Assembly (NCBI GenBank): GCA_021604805.1
Contig: BQJR01000002.1
Span: 62,001 to 126,000 of the forward strand
Direction: 5' to 3'
DNA length: 64,000 bases
Origin: Planctomycetota bacterium
GTDB taxonomy: Bacteria; Planctomycetota; B15-G4
The notes below the pieces were generated by a model. That model saw only the letters and a list, made by a program, of their open reading frames with translations, was not told where the DNA came from and searched no databases. Positions 1 to 7,791 of the stretch are shown here, in pieces (positions within the stretch are counted from its first letter, which is position 1; each line of letters starts with the position of its first letter). The position numbers were made by a program, and so were the translations under genes.

Positions 1-2
1 AG

Positions 3-1187
3 CCGCTGCTGACACTCTGGCGCCACGTGCACCCCACGCCCGATGCCGACACGGGTGAGCGCGATGGATGGGATCCGACTCCGGAGATCTCGGTGTACGA
101 GGCGCTCATCGAACACGACCAGGCCGTGGCGATCAGTTGGGTCGAACCCGCAGACGGCGCGCGGCTCGTCGCGCTCGGCCGAGCCGACGTCAACCTCCAC
201 GAGCTGAGTCCCGCGGACGGCCCCACGCCCGTGCACCCCTTCGACGGTAAGCACGCCGACCTCCTCGGCTACAAGCGTGCGCTCGAAGCGATCGGGAAGG
301 ACGCCAGCCGCACGCCCGCGCAGAATCGGGCCGCGCACTTCTGGCTCTCGCTCGATCTCGCCACGTCGCTGGCCGACCCGGAGGAGAACGGCAACGAGGT
401 CGCCGACGCGATCAAGGTCCCGCGGCGGCTCGTCAACGTGGATCCCATGCGACGCAAGTGGCTCACGGAGTTGTTGCAGACCCGCTGGAAAGCGCGCGCG
501 AACTGCGCCGCCGCGGGCGCCCCCTTCGACCTGCTCTTCGGCGGCGTGACCGGCGAGGCCTTCGGGCTCTCGAACGACGTGGCCGACCTCGTGTTCGCGC
601 TGATGCACAACAACTTCGGTGGGAACCTGCGCGATGCGTGGCAGCCGGCGGTCGAGTTCGCCTGTGGGTCGCTGCGTCGACCGGGCGTGGGGCAGCGCCT
701 CAACGTGGAGCCGAACTCCTTCCTCATGGCGTCCTTCGCGGAGGTCATCGACTTTGCTTCCATGAACGCCTTGTCCGGCGAACCGCAGCGCTACGAAGAC
801 CTCACCCTGCTGCGCAAGATCTTCGTGTCGATGATCGAGCCCTTCACCGACAACTACCTCGCGGAGGGCCGTCCGCCCTACATGGAGTTCTACGACTACG
901 GCAACCTGGAAGACGAACCCGGTTCCGTCGCTCGCGGAGCGTGGACCCCCGAGCGCATCACGGCTCACATCGCGCGGGTCGAGGCCTTCACCTACGCGGA
1001 ACTCGCGCAGTACTGGGGCACGCTCCTCGCCAAGGCCCTGGCCGAGGAAACCTGCGTGCAAGACTGCAAGACCTGGGGCGAGCGGCACATGCCTCCGCGC
1101 AGCAAGTCGGACAAGCAAGAAGCCGCACGCCTGGTGCGCCGCGCGCTCCGACCTGACAAAGAAGAGGAAGGCGGGTCCTGCGCCTAA
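3..1187 (+). CDS. Hypothetical protein, 5' end outside window
   Basis: I do not recognise this protein. The reading frame is open to the left edge of the window, and the first possible internal start is a GTG at 27, so the true start is probably upstream. About 394 residues are visible. They look soluble and mildly acidic, with no signal peptide or membrane segment in the visible part, and the tail ends in a basic then acidic stretch with a terminal GGSCA. A Trp/Asn-rich central part (MHNNFGG, DAWQPAVEFACG) may be a conserved core. The TAA stop overlaps the stop of the convergent sigma factor gene. No function is assigned. Confidence 0.75.
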   Translation, partial: PLLTLWRHVHPTPDADTGERDGWDPTPEISVYEALIEHDQAVAISWVEPADGARLVALGRADVNLHELSPADGPTPVHPFDGKHADLLGYKRALEAIGKDASRTPAQNRAAHFWLSLDLATSLADPEENGNEVADAIKVPRRLVNVDPMRRKWLTELLQTRWKARANCAAAGAPFDLLFGGVTGEAFGLSNDVADLVFALMHNNFGGNLRDAWQPAVEFACGSLRRPGVGQRLNVEPNSFLMASFAEVIDFASMNALSGEPQRYEDLTLLRKIFVSMIEPFTDNYLAEGRPPYMEFYDYGNLEDEPGSVARGAWTPERITAHIARVEAFTYAELAQYWGTLLAKALAEETCVQDCKTWGERHMPPRSKSDKQEAARLVRRALRPDKEEEGGSCA

Positions 1188-1741
1188 GCCCGGCCCACTC
1201 CCAGTTCCTTCAGGCGCGTGAACAGCCACGCGCGGATCATCTGCCAGCGACGCTCGAGGGTCCGTTCGGCGATGCCGAGCACTTCGCTGCACTCCTTCAT
1301 CGTGCAGCCGCCGAAGAAGCGCAGCTCCACGAAGCTGCGCATCTGGGCGTCGCGTTGCTCGAGCTCTTCGAGCAGGGTGGCCATGTCGAGCATCTCGATG
1401 GCCTGTTCGTCGAGCTCGACGAGCAGGCCGTCGTCCTCGAGTGAGAGGCGTTCGCCTGGGGCCTTGCGCTTGGCGGCGTTGCGCGCGTGCGCGTGGTCGA
1501 TCAGGATCTGGCACATGGCGCGCGAAGCGGTGGCGAGGTAGTGCCCGCGACTCTTCCACTTGCGCTCGATGCGGTCGAGCTTGATGAACGCCTCGTTGGC
1601 CAGCGCCGTGGCCTGCAGCGTGTGGCCGGGCCGCTCGCCACGCATCCAATGACCCGCGACCTTGCGCAGCTCGGTGTAGAGTTCTTGCGTGAGTTCGTCG
1701 AAGGCCTGGTCGTCGGCCCTGTCGCTGCCCGTGGTCATCAT
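1184..1741 (-). CDS. ECF-like RNA polymerase sigma factor (TIGR02999-type)
   Basis: A 185-residue sigma factor of the ECF-like group common in planctomycetes and relatives. Region 2 holds the family-typical ELYTELRKVAGHWM, then RPGHTLQATALANEAFIKL, and an HYLATASRAMCQILIDHAHARN helix typical of this subfamily. Region 4 carries ELRFFGGCTMKECSEVLGIAERTLERRW, a helix-turn-helix for -35 recognition. I chose the ATG at 1741 because AGGGAG lies just upstream. A longer frame reaches 1945, but it overlaps the neighbouring signalling gene and adds low-complexity Arg/Ser sequence. A TAGAGT box lies at 1792-1797 on the same strand. It follows the two-component operon on the same strand, but no anti-sigma factor is adjacent. 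Its stop overlaps that of the convergent upstream gene. Confidence 0.9.
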   Translation of the reverse strand: MMTTGSDRADDQAFDELTQELYTELRKVAGHWMRGERPGHTLQATALANEAFIKLDRIERKWKSRGHYLATASRAMCQILIDHAHARNAAKRKAPGERLSLEDDGLLVELDEQAIEMLDMATLLEELEQRDAQMRSFVELRFFGGCTMKECSEVLGIAERTLERRWQMIRAWLFTRLKELGVGRA

Positions 1742-1838
1742 TCGCTCCCTGACGGCGGACCCGGGCGAGCGCCCCTCCGAGTCCGCTCGGAACTCTATCA
1801 CGGGTTCGCAGCCGGGCCCCTCGGAGGAGCCGCGACGA

Positions 1839-2945
1839 TCACGTCGCCGACGGTTGAGTTCGCTGAGACTCGAGCGCGGTCGGGGTTCCGAGCGACACGT
1901 GGAGCGTGGCCGACTGGCCTTCGGCGACGAGCCGCACGTCGCCACCGAAGGCGCGCATGATCTCGCGCCCCACAGCCAGGTTCATGTCGCCGCCCGTGAC
2001 GCGATCGCCTTCCTTCACAGGCGCGAGCGCTGCGAAGGGATCCGCGTCGGCGTCGAACGCGGACGCGTCCACGAGATCACAGTGCAGACGGAGCTGCGGA
2101 ACGGACTCGCCCGCCTCGCCCTCCACCGCGACGCTCGCACCGCGCTTCGCGTAGCGCACCAAGCCGTCGATCAGAGAGCCCAGCCCGTGGAACAACAGGT
2201 CGCGGTCGAGCCGCATCGGCTGCGGGTCGCCGCTGAACTCGCCGTAGAGCACCACCCCCTTCGACGCGGCGGCTTCGGCACAGCTCAACACGGCCTCCTG
2301 CACGGCGTCGGCGGGATTCACGCTGCTGAGTTCGAGAGGCAAGCCACCGCTGCGGAGTTGGCACCACAGCAAGCTGCGGTCGGCCAAGTGCGCGAGGCTC
2401 GCGGCGCTGCTGCGGATCAAGCGGCAGTAGTCTTGGCGCTCGTCTTCACTCAACTCCGTGCCGCTCACGAGCATCTCGGCGATGGGCAGCAGTCCGTTGA
2501 GCGGCGTGCGGATCTCGTGTGAGAGCAAGGTGAGCATCGCGCTCTTGGATTCATCGAGGTCTTCTGCGACTTGCAGGCGATGGAACACCTTCACCTTCGC
2601 GAGGAGCTCCTGGCTGTCGAAGGGTTTGGTCACGTAGTCGTCGGCGCCGGCCGCGTAGCCTTCGAGGCGCTCGCTGGTCATCGCCTTCGCCGAGAGCAAG
2701 ATGATCTTGAGGTGCGCGAGCTGAGGCATGCTGCGGATGCGACGACAGGTCTCGTAGCCGTCGAGGCCCGGCATCATGATGTCGAGCAACACGATGTCGA
2801 CCTCGTGCTCGGCGAGCCACTCGAGCGCAGCGCCACCTGAGTCCACGCTGTGGAAGACGCAGGATTCCCCCAAGGACTCCTCGATGATCTCGAGGTTCAC
2901 GGGGTTGTCGTCCACTCCCAACACACGGCAGGTGGAAACGGTCAT
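1839..2945 (-). CDS. Response-regulator receiver / HisKA hybrid with degenerate ATPase domain
   Basis: A 368-residue signalling protein. Residues 1-120 form a receiver domain with the acidic pair D12/D13, phosphoacceptor D55 (LLDIMMPG) and K107 (TKPF). A HisKA dimerisation helix follows with H143 in LSHEIRTPLN. The C-terminal part should be a HATPase_c domain but is eroded: the N-box lacks its Asn (LGSLIDGLVRYAKRG), no G1 DxGxG is visible, and the G2 region reads GGDMNLAVGREI instead of GTGLGLAI. I therefore infer it accepts phosphate but may not make it. GGAG lies seven bases before the ATG. The start overlaps the stop of the upstream membrane kinase gene by four bases, so the two are translationally coupled and probably form a phosphorelay. 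Confidence 0.85.
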   Translation of the reverse strand: MTVSTCRVLGVDDNPVNLEIIEESLGESCVFHSVDSGGAALEWLAEHEVDIVLLDIMMPGLDGYETCRRIRSMPQLAHLKIILLSAKAMTSERLEGYAAGADDYVTKPFDSQELLAKVKVFHRLQVAEDLDESKSAMLTLLSHEIRTPLNGLLPIAEMLVSGTELSEDERQDYCRLIRSSAASLAHLADRSLLWCQLRSGGLPLELSSVNPADAVQEAVLSCAEAAASKGVVLYGEFSGDPQPMRLDRDLLFHGLGSLIDGLVRYAKRGASVAVEGEAGESVPQLRLHCDLVDASAFDADADPFAALAPVKEGDRVTGGDMNLAVGREIMRAFGGDVRLVAEGQSATLHVSLGTPTALESQRTQPSAT

Positions 2946-4312
2946 CGGGGTTCTCCGTGCGAAGCCGCGGGCATGTGCGGCGCTTCGGTCATGACGGACG
3001 CGGTTGCTGGTTCAGGTGCCGAGGCGGGTTGCAACGGGATCTCGAACACGACGCGCGTCCCGCTCTGCCCGCTGCGGTTCTCGGCCCAGATGCGCCCGCG
3101 GTGCGCCTCCACGATCTGACGTGAGATCGCGAGGCCCAGGCCGGTGCCGCCTGCGCCGCTCTTGCGCGAGCTCATCGCGAAGCGCTCGAACACGCTGTCG
3201 AGCTCGGCCTCGGGGATGCCGATCCCTTGGTCCTCCACACTGACACGGAAGGCGGCCTCGTCGGACTCGATCGCGACAAGGATCGTGGTGCCTTCGGGGG
3301 AGTACTTCACGGCATTGGAGATCAGGTTGCGCACGACCTGTCGCACGCGCTTGGAGTCGATCGTGGCGAGCACCGGGTCGGCGCCCGCGAACTCGAGGTC
3401 CATCGCCTGCTGGCTGAGAAGGCTCTCGAAGTCGTCCACGACCGAACCGACCAGCGCTGTCGCGTCCACGCGCGCCGGCACGACCAGGAAGTCACCCGAC
3501 GCCATCGCCGCGCAGTCGAGCAGCTCGTCGACGATGCTCAGCATCTGCGCCCCGCTCTGCCCGATGCGATCGAAGTAGTGCTCCAGCTTCTCGCGATCCG
3601 CGTCACTCGCGCGCTGTTTGCCGAAGTCGGCGAAGCTCATCACGCCGTGCATCGGCGTGCGCAATTCATGGGACATGTTCGCGAGGAACACGTCCTTGGC
3701 ATTGCTCGCGGCTTCGGCGCGCTCCTTCGCCTGCTGCAGCTCGGCGGTGCGCAAGCGCACTTCCTCGCGCAACCTCTCGGGGCCTTGCAGCGACAGGATC
3801 AACGGCGTCACCTTGTACAGCGCGATCACCGTGCCGATGGAGACCAGGGCAGTGAAGGCCTTCGAGAGCCCGAGCAGGCGGTAGGCGGGCCACCAGAACA
3901 TCGTGGCGTCGAGCGCGTGTCCGATCCCGCACGCGACGATGAACGCCACGAACAGAAGGATGAGCCCGGAGAACGGCACGTCTCTGCGTTTGCGCACCAC
4001 GGCGGCGAGCAAGAAGGGGATCATCGTGTACGCGAGCCAGATCACGGCGTCGCTCACGATGTGGAGCCAGCCGAGCGGGGCCGGCCAGGTGCCGCAGTTC
4101 CAGCGCGCCGGGAAGCCCTCCGTGCTGAGCAGGCTGGCTGTCGACGGTGTCGTGCCGAGCTCACAGCCCATGCCCGGTTCACAGTTGGCGGCGTGGGTGC
4201 TGGCCATCGTGCTCGTGGCCGACCAGCTCGCGAGTGTGAGAGCCGCCACGGCTCCCAGCCCCACCAGGACCCAGGTCCGGCGCGAGTGGGTCGATTCAGA
4301 GTTCGAAGACAT
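2942..4312 (-). CDS. Membrane histidine kinase with ethylene-receptor-like sensor domain
   Basis: A 456-residue kinase. An N-terminal membrane segment and a short Cys-containing loop are followed by three membrane helices that match the ethylene-receptor (ETR1) sensor pattern: SDAVIWLAY with D88, then FIVACGIGH with C128 and H132, then KAFTALVS. In plant ETR1 the corresponding Cys and His bind the copper cofactor. A short coiled coil leads to HisKA (MSHELRTPMHG, H215) and a complete HATPase domain (NLISNAVKYSPEG, EDQGIGIP, GGTGLGLAISRQI). The ATG at 4312 is preceded by GGGGGAG at seven bases. An alternative ATG at 4354 lacks such a site. The gene overlaps the downstream REC-HisKA gene. The ligand is inferred by family resemblance only. 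Confidence 0.85.
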   Translation of the reverse strand: MSSNSESTHSRRTWVLVGLGAVAALTLASWSATSTMASTHAANCEPGMGCELGTTPSTASLLSTEGFPARWNCGTWPAPLGWLHIVSDAVIWLAYTMIPFLLAAVVRKRRDVPFSGLILLFVAFIVACGIGHALDATMFWWPAYRLLGLSKAFTALVSIGTVIALYKVTPLILSLQGPERLREEVRLRTAELQQAKERAEAASNAKDVFLANMSHELRTPMHGVMSFADFGKQRASDADREKLEHYFDRIGQSGAQMLSIVDELLDCAAMASGDFLVVPARVDATALVGSVVDDFESLLSQQAMDLEFAGADPVLATIDSKRVRQVVRNLISNAVKYSPEGTTILVAIESDEAAFRVSVEDQGIGIPEAELDSVFERFAMSSRKSGAGGTGLGLAISRQIVEAHRGRIWAENRSGQSGTRVVFEIPLQPASAPEPATASVMTEAPHMPAASHGEPR

Positions 4313-4739
4313 GCACAGACTCCCCCGATGAGTGGAACCCGCGAACGCGGGCAAGCCAGAACTTCGTCAGCGCCTTGCCCCCCACTGAACCGTGCAGCCT
4401 GCAATCCCTGGCCACGACGCTCGAAGCGCCGACCTGCCCGCCACACCAGAGCTACCGGTCGGAGCGCTCGCGACAAAAGCACCTGCGGCGCCGCCGACTC
4501 ACGCGAGCCTGTCCAGGTTTCGGGTTCGCGGGCGAGTCGGGCTGCGCAGCTGGGCGTCGCGTTGCTCGAGTTCTTCGAGCAGCGTGTGGCCGGGCCCGCG
4601 AGAGTTTGTCGCGCGAAGCGCCTCGGCCCGGAAAATCTCGCGTACCGTGGCTGCGAGCGGCGGAGCCATCCGCTGCGTCACGGCCCTCGGCGCTGCTCGG
4701 GCAGAGCAACCAGGCCGCAACGCCAACGGGAGTCTCAGC
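4313..4739. other. Gene-free stretch between divergent kinase operon and FG-GAP pseudogene
   Basis: This stretch of about 430 bases has no convincing intact gene. It separates the leftward kinase operon from the rightward FG-GAP pseudogene and contains the 56-base sigma-gene relic at 4541-4596. A TACCGT hexamer at 4643-4648 resembles the -10 boxes seen elsewhere in the window and could have served the FG-GAP gene. Nothing else recognisable was seen. Confidence 0.5.
4541..4596 (-). pseudogene. Relic of an ECF-like sigma factor gene
   Basis: About 45 bases from 4541 match the intact sigma gene at 1334-1380 with only a few differences. They are followed directly by an 18-base match (4579-4596) to positions 1615-1632 of the same gene. 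Translated on the minus strand, the join reads GPGHT followed by LLEELEQRDAQLRS. The intact factor has RPGHT and LLEELEQRDAQMRS separated by about 80 residues. It therefore looks like an old paralogue reduced by an internal deletion between short repeats, with both flanks lost. No start, stop or helix-turn-helix remains. Confidence 0.6.
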
Positions 4740-6211
4740 ATGGCAAGACCGTCCAAGGGAATCGCTGCGTCCTGCGCGATCGCCGCGCTCTGGCTCGCGA
4801 CGGCGAGCGCCGCGCAAGACATGCAAGTGGGCAGGCGCTTGCCCGAGTTGCGTCCGGTCGCGAACCCCACGGTCAAAGACATGACCGCTCTCGAGCAGGC
4901 CTTGCGCGCTCAACCGGCGGCAGTCAGTGCTCTCTCGGGCGGCGCTTCACTCGCGGGACTGTTCGGCGGGAGCGAAGGCAGCTTCGACAACTTCGGTCGC
5001 CTCGTGGACGTACACGGGTCGAAGATCATCGTGGCCGACGACAACGACGCGTACGTGTTCAACACGGACACCCTGAGCTTCGAGTCGGGCGGACTCCTGG
5101 CGGACTCTGGCTTCCCTGCCGCCAGCGTTCACGACGTGGCCATCTTCGATGACCAAGTCATGATCACGTTCTACTCTTCCACGTTCACCACGCAGGCCGT
5201 GGCGACCAAGACCTTCGACGGTCTGGATTAGGTCCACACGATCGCCGTCATGTTGCCTGCTGGCATGGACCCGCAGGTCGAACTCGACAACACCCTGTCC
5301 CACATCATGTCGGCCTCGCTCAACATCCCGGGCAACTCCACTGTGTTCGGGATGTACGCCGAAACCGCGATCATCACGGTCGGGATCCTTGAGTACACAG
5401 AGATGGGTGTCGAGCTGGCGCTTGGTCGCACCCACCCATCGGGAGCCGTGGGCCAGCCCTTTTCCCGCGATCTGCTAGCGTGTTTCGAAGCGGGCGTAGC
5501 TCGCGACGTGCACCACTTGCGCAGTTGGTCGACCTTGACGGACCTCGGGAACTTGGCCTCGGGCACCACCGCTGAACGCTTCGGCGACGCGATGGCGATC
5601 GATGACGGCGCCGCGTGGATCGGCGCACCCGACTCCGATGATGCCGCGCTCGACGGCGGTGTCGTGTTCAACTTCGTGAACTCTGGTGCGGGCAGCTTGG
5701 TCTTCGACGGCAGCTTCGCGTCGGATGAACCGGGCGATCACTTCGGCCGCGCGATCGCGACCTACGGCGACATCGCCGTGATCTCCGAGCGCAACGCCGA
5801 CCTCGTGAGCGGCGGCAGCGGCGTGGGCGCTGTGCGCGTGGCGCGTCGCACAGCGGGCTCGCGCCGCCCTTGCCGAACGACGCCATCACCGGCCCGCTCG
5901 GTTTCCCCATCGGCAGCACACTCCCCGGCGCGCCCATCGGGATTCGAGTGAGCGGCGCGAAGCCGTCGTCGCCCGGATTCATGGTGCTCGGGTTGGGCCA
6001 ACTCAACTTGCCGTTCAAAGCCGGCGTGATGTTGCCGACGCTCGACCTCGTGAAGATGTTGCCGACGAACGCGAGCGGTGAGCTCAGTCTCAACACCGCG
6101 TGGCCGGCCGGCAGCCCGGCCTTCACGATGTACATGCAGTACTGGATCAGTGATGCCGCCGGGCCCTCGGGTTTCAAGGCGACCCAAGGCTGGAGCGTGC
6201 GGCAAGACTAA
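4740..6211 (+). pseudogene. FG-GAP repeat exported protein, broken by a stop and a frameshift
   Basis: The gene starts at ATG 4740 after GGGAG with a clear signal peptide (MARPSKGIAAS...ATASAAQ). The frame stops at an in-frame TAG at 5229-5231 but continues at once in the same frame to about 5840 with FG-GAP-like repeats (FGDAMAIDDGAAWIGAP, FGRAIATYGDIAVIS). Between about 5840 and 5870 the frame changes, and the C-terminal beta domain (PIGIRVSG, QYWISDAAGPSGF, QGWSVRQD) is encoded in another frame up to 6211. The intact homologue at 55788-57386 ends in a comparable domain. One nonsense change plus a frameshift, probably with loss of some repeats, make this a pseudogene unless the sequence contains errors. 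Confidence 0.75.
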
Positions 6212-6292
6212 ACGCCCGTTGGCGCGGCGTGCGCCCGTGTGGGCGAGTGGCACGGTGAACGCGGAAGCTCCGCGGACGCGTCGCGTGGTCGT

Positions 6293-7039
6293 TCAGTCCG
6301 CGCGCGCAGCCTTCGTGCGACAGACATACACCGTGTTCAGGTCGTCGCGATCGAGGAGCGGGTTGAAGAACTCCACGGCGTGCGCGTCGGCGGAGGCGAA
6401 GCTCTTCCCGAGACGCGCGGTGAAGGCGTCGTCCGGAGGCTCGGAAGACCACAGCGCGAAGACGCCGCCGGGATGCAGGTGCTCGCTGAGCAGCGCGAGG
6501 CCCGCCGGCTCGTAGAAGTCGGCGTGGCTGCCGTGCAGCAGGCCCGCGGGTGAGTGGTCGATGTCGAGCAACACGGCGTCGAAGCGGCGGCCGGGCGACG
6601 TGCCGTCGAAACCCAGGTCGGGCTCGCGGGCGCGCGCGAAGAAGTCGGCGTGCTGGAAGCGGCAACGTGGGTCGTCGCGCAACTCGGCACCCGCGGGCAC
6701 GAGCGCGCGTTCGTGCCAACCGATCACTTCGGCGAGCGCTTCCACCACCACCACCTCGGTGACGCTCGCGTGCGCCAAGGCGGCGACCGCGGTGTAGCCG
6801 AGCCCCAAGCCGCCCACGACCACGTGACGCGCGCGATCGCCGAGCGGCGCGAGACCGAGGTCCGCGAGCGCCAACTCCGACGCGTTCACCAAGCTCGACA
6901 TCAGGAACTCGCCGTTGATCTTCACCTCGTAGACCTCAGCACCTTCCAGTGACAACGCGCGGCGGCGCCGCAGGATCAGCTCGCCGTAGGGCGTCTGCGC
7001 GAAGTCGAGTTCTTCGAAGTTGAGACCCACGGCGCTCAC
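6293..7039 (-). CDS. Spermidine-synthase-like SAM-dependent methyltransferase fold protein
   Basis: A 248-residue soluble protein with the Rossmann core of the spermidine synthase/methyltransferase superfamily: a glycine-rich loop VVVGGLGLGYTA near residue 75, an acidic strand end EVVVVEALAEV, then CRFQHADFF and FDAVLLDIDHSP. This resembles a family of uncharacterised spermidine-synthase-like proteins rather than true SpeE, because the canonical GGGDG motif is replaced by GGLGLG. The predicted start is a GTG at 7039 with no good Shine-Dalgarno site. An 11-base word (CTGTTACAACC on this strand, 7059-7069) lies upstream and recurs at 38617-38627. Substrate unknown. Confidence 0.75.
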   Translation of the reverse strand: MSAVGLNFEELDFAQTPYGELILRRRRALSLEGAEVYEVKINGEFLMSSLVNASELALADLGLAPLGDRARHVVVGGLGLGYTAVAALAHASVTEVVVVEALAEVIGWHERALVPAGAELRDDPRCRFQHADFFARAREPDLGFDGTSPGRRFDAVLLDIDHSPAGLLHGSHADFYEPAGLALLSEHLHPGGVFALWSSEPPDDAFTARLGKSFASADAHAVEFFNPLLDRDDLNTVYVCRTKAARAD

Positions 7040-7177
7040 TCACAGGGAAAGGTGACCCGGTTGTAACAGCGCGACGCCGATTCCCACGCTGCCGGGCAGC
7101 ACGCTGGCGCGCGGCGAGGCGCATCGGCGATGCTCGTGCGCTGCAGCCTTCGCCCCAGCGCCTCGCGACGCCCCGCC

Positions 7178-7630
7178 GTGCTCGAAGTCTTCGTCGACGC
7201 CGATGCTTGCCCCGTGAAGGACGAGATCTATCGCGTGGCCTACCGCTACACGCTCACGGTGCACGTGGTCGCGAACCAGTCGATGTCCGTGCCCGAACCC
7301 GAGCACTTCCGCGCGGTGCTCGTGGGCGACCGCTTCGACGAGGCCGACGACTGGATCGCCGAACACGCCGGCGCGAAGGACATCGTGATCACCGCCGACA
7401 TCCTGCTCGCCGCGCGCTGCCTCGCAACCGGCGCGCGCGTACTCGGCCCACGCGGTCGCGTGTTCAAAGACGAAACCATCGGCGAGGCCGTCGCCGCGCG
7501 CGAAGCCCAACAGTACCTGCGCGAGATGGGCCTCAACGCGGGCGGCCCGCCCCCACTCGAGGAGCGCGACCGCTCACGCTTCGCGCAACGCCTCGACCAA
7601 CTCGTGCAGGACATCCGCAACGGGAAGTGA
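7178..7630 (+). CDS. YaiI/YqxD family (UPF0178) protein
   Basis: A conserved 150-residue protein with the family signature FVDADACPVKDEIYRVA at its N-terminus, VVANQS, DDWIAEH, DIVITADILLAA and GPRGRVFKDETIG. The DADACPV segment and later acidic residues suggest a PIN-like or nuclease-related metal site, but the biochemical role of the family is not established. The GTG at 7178 gives the usual family length. An ATG at 7130 in the same frame would add 16 residues and lies ten bases after a weak GGCGAGG, so the start is uncertain. It is divergent from the methyltransferase-like gene. Confidence 0.85.
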   Translation: MLEVFVDADACPVKDEIYRVAYRYTLTVHVVANQSMSVPEPEHFRAVLVGDRFDEADDWIAEHAGAKDIVITADILLAARCLATGARVLGPRGRVFKDETIGEAVAAREAQQYLREMGLNAGGPPPLEERDRSRFAQRLDQLVQDIRNGK

Positions 7631-7791
7631 GCGCGCAATGGCACCGCTTGTGCCGTCACGCACGGGGCAGGCGCCGGGGCACGCTGAACTGTCGAGTGCG
7701 GCAACAGCGATCGCCGGTAGCGTGAAGCCGAACGACGCACGCTCCGAAGAGGCGGGCGTCACGCTCTCCCGGCCTTTCACGAGACGCTTCG

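Noticed and set aside
1184-1945. Longer sigma factor starting at 1945
   Set aside because: The extra 68 residues are low-complexity and would overlap the upstream signalling gene by more than 100 bases. A good ribosome site precedes the ATG at 1741.
3227-5152. A 641-codon plus-strand frame across the kinase gene
   Set aside because: It runs antisense to the histidine kinase with its complete motifs and continues into the gene-free stretch and the FG-GAP gene in the wrong frame.
5229-5231. Programmed readthrough or recoding of the TAG in the FG-GAP gene
   Set aside because: There is no recoding element to support it, and the same gene also carries a frameshift downstream, so decay or a sequence error is simpler.
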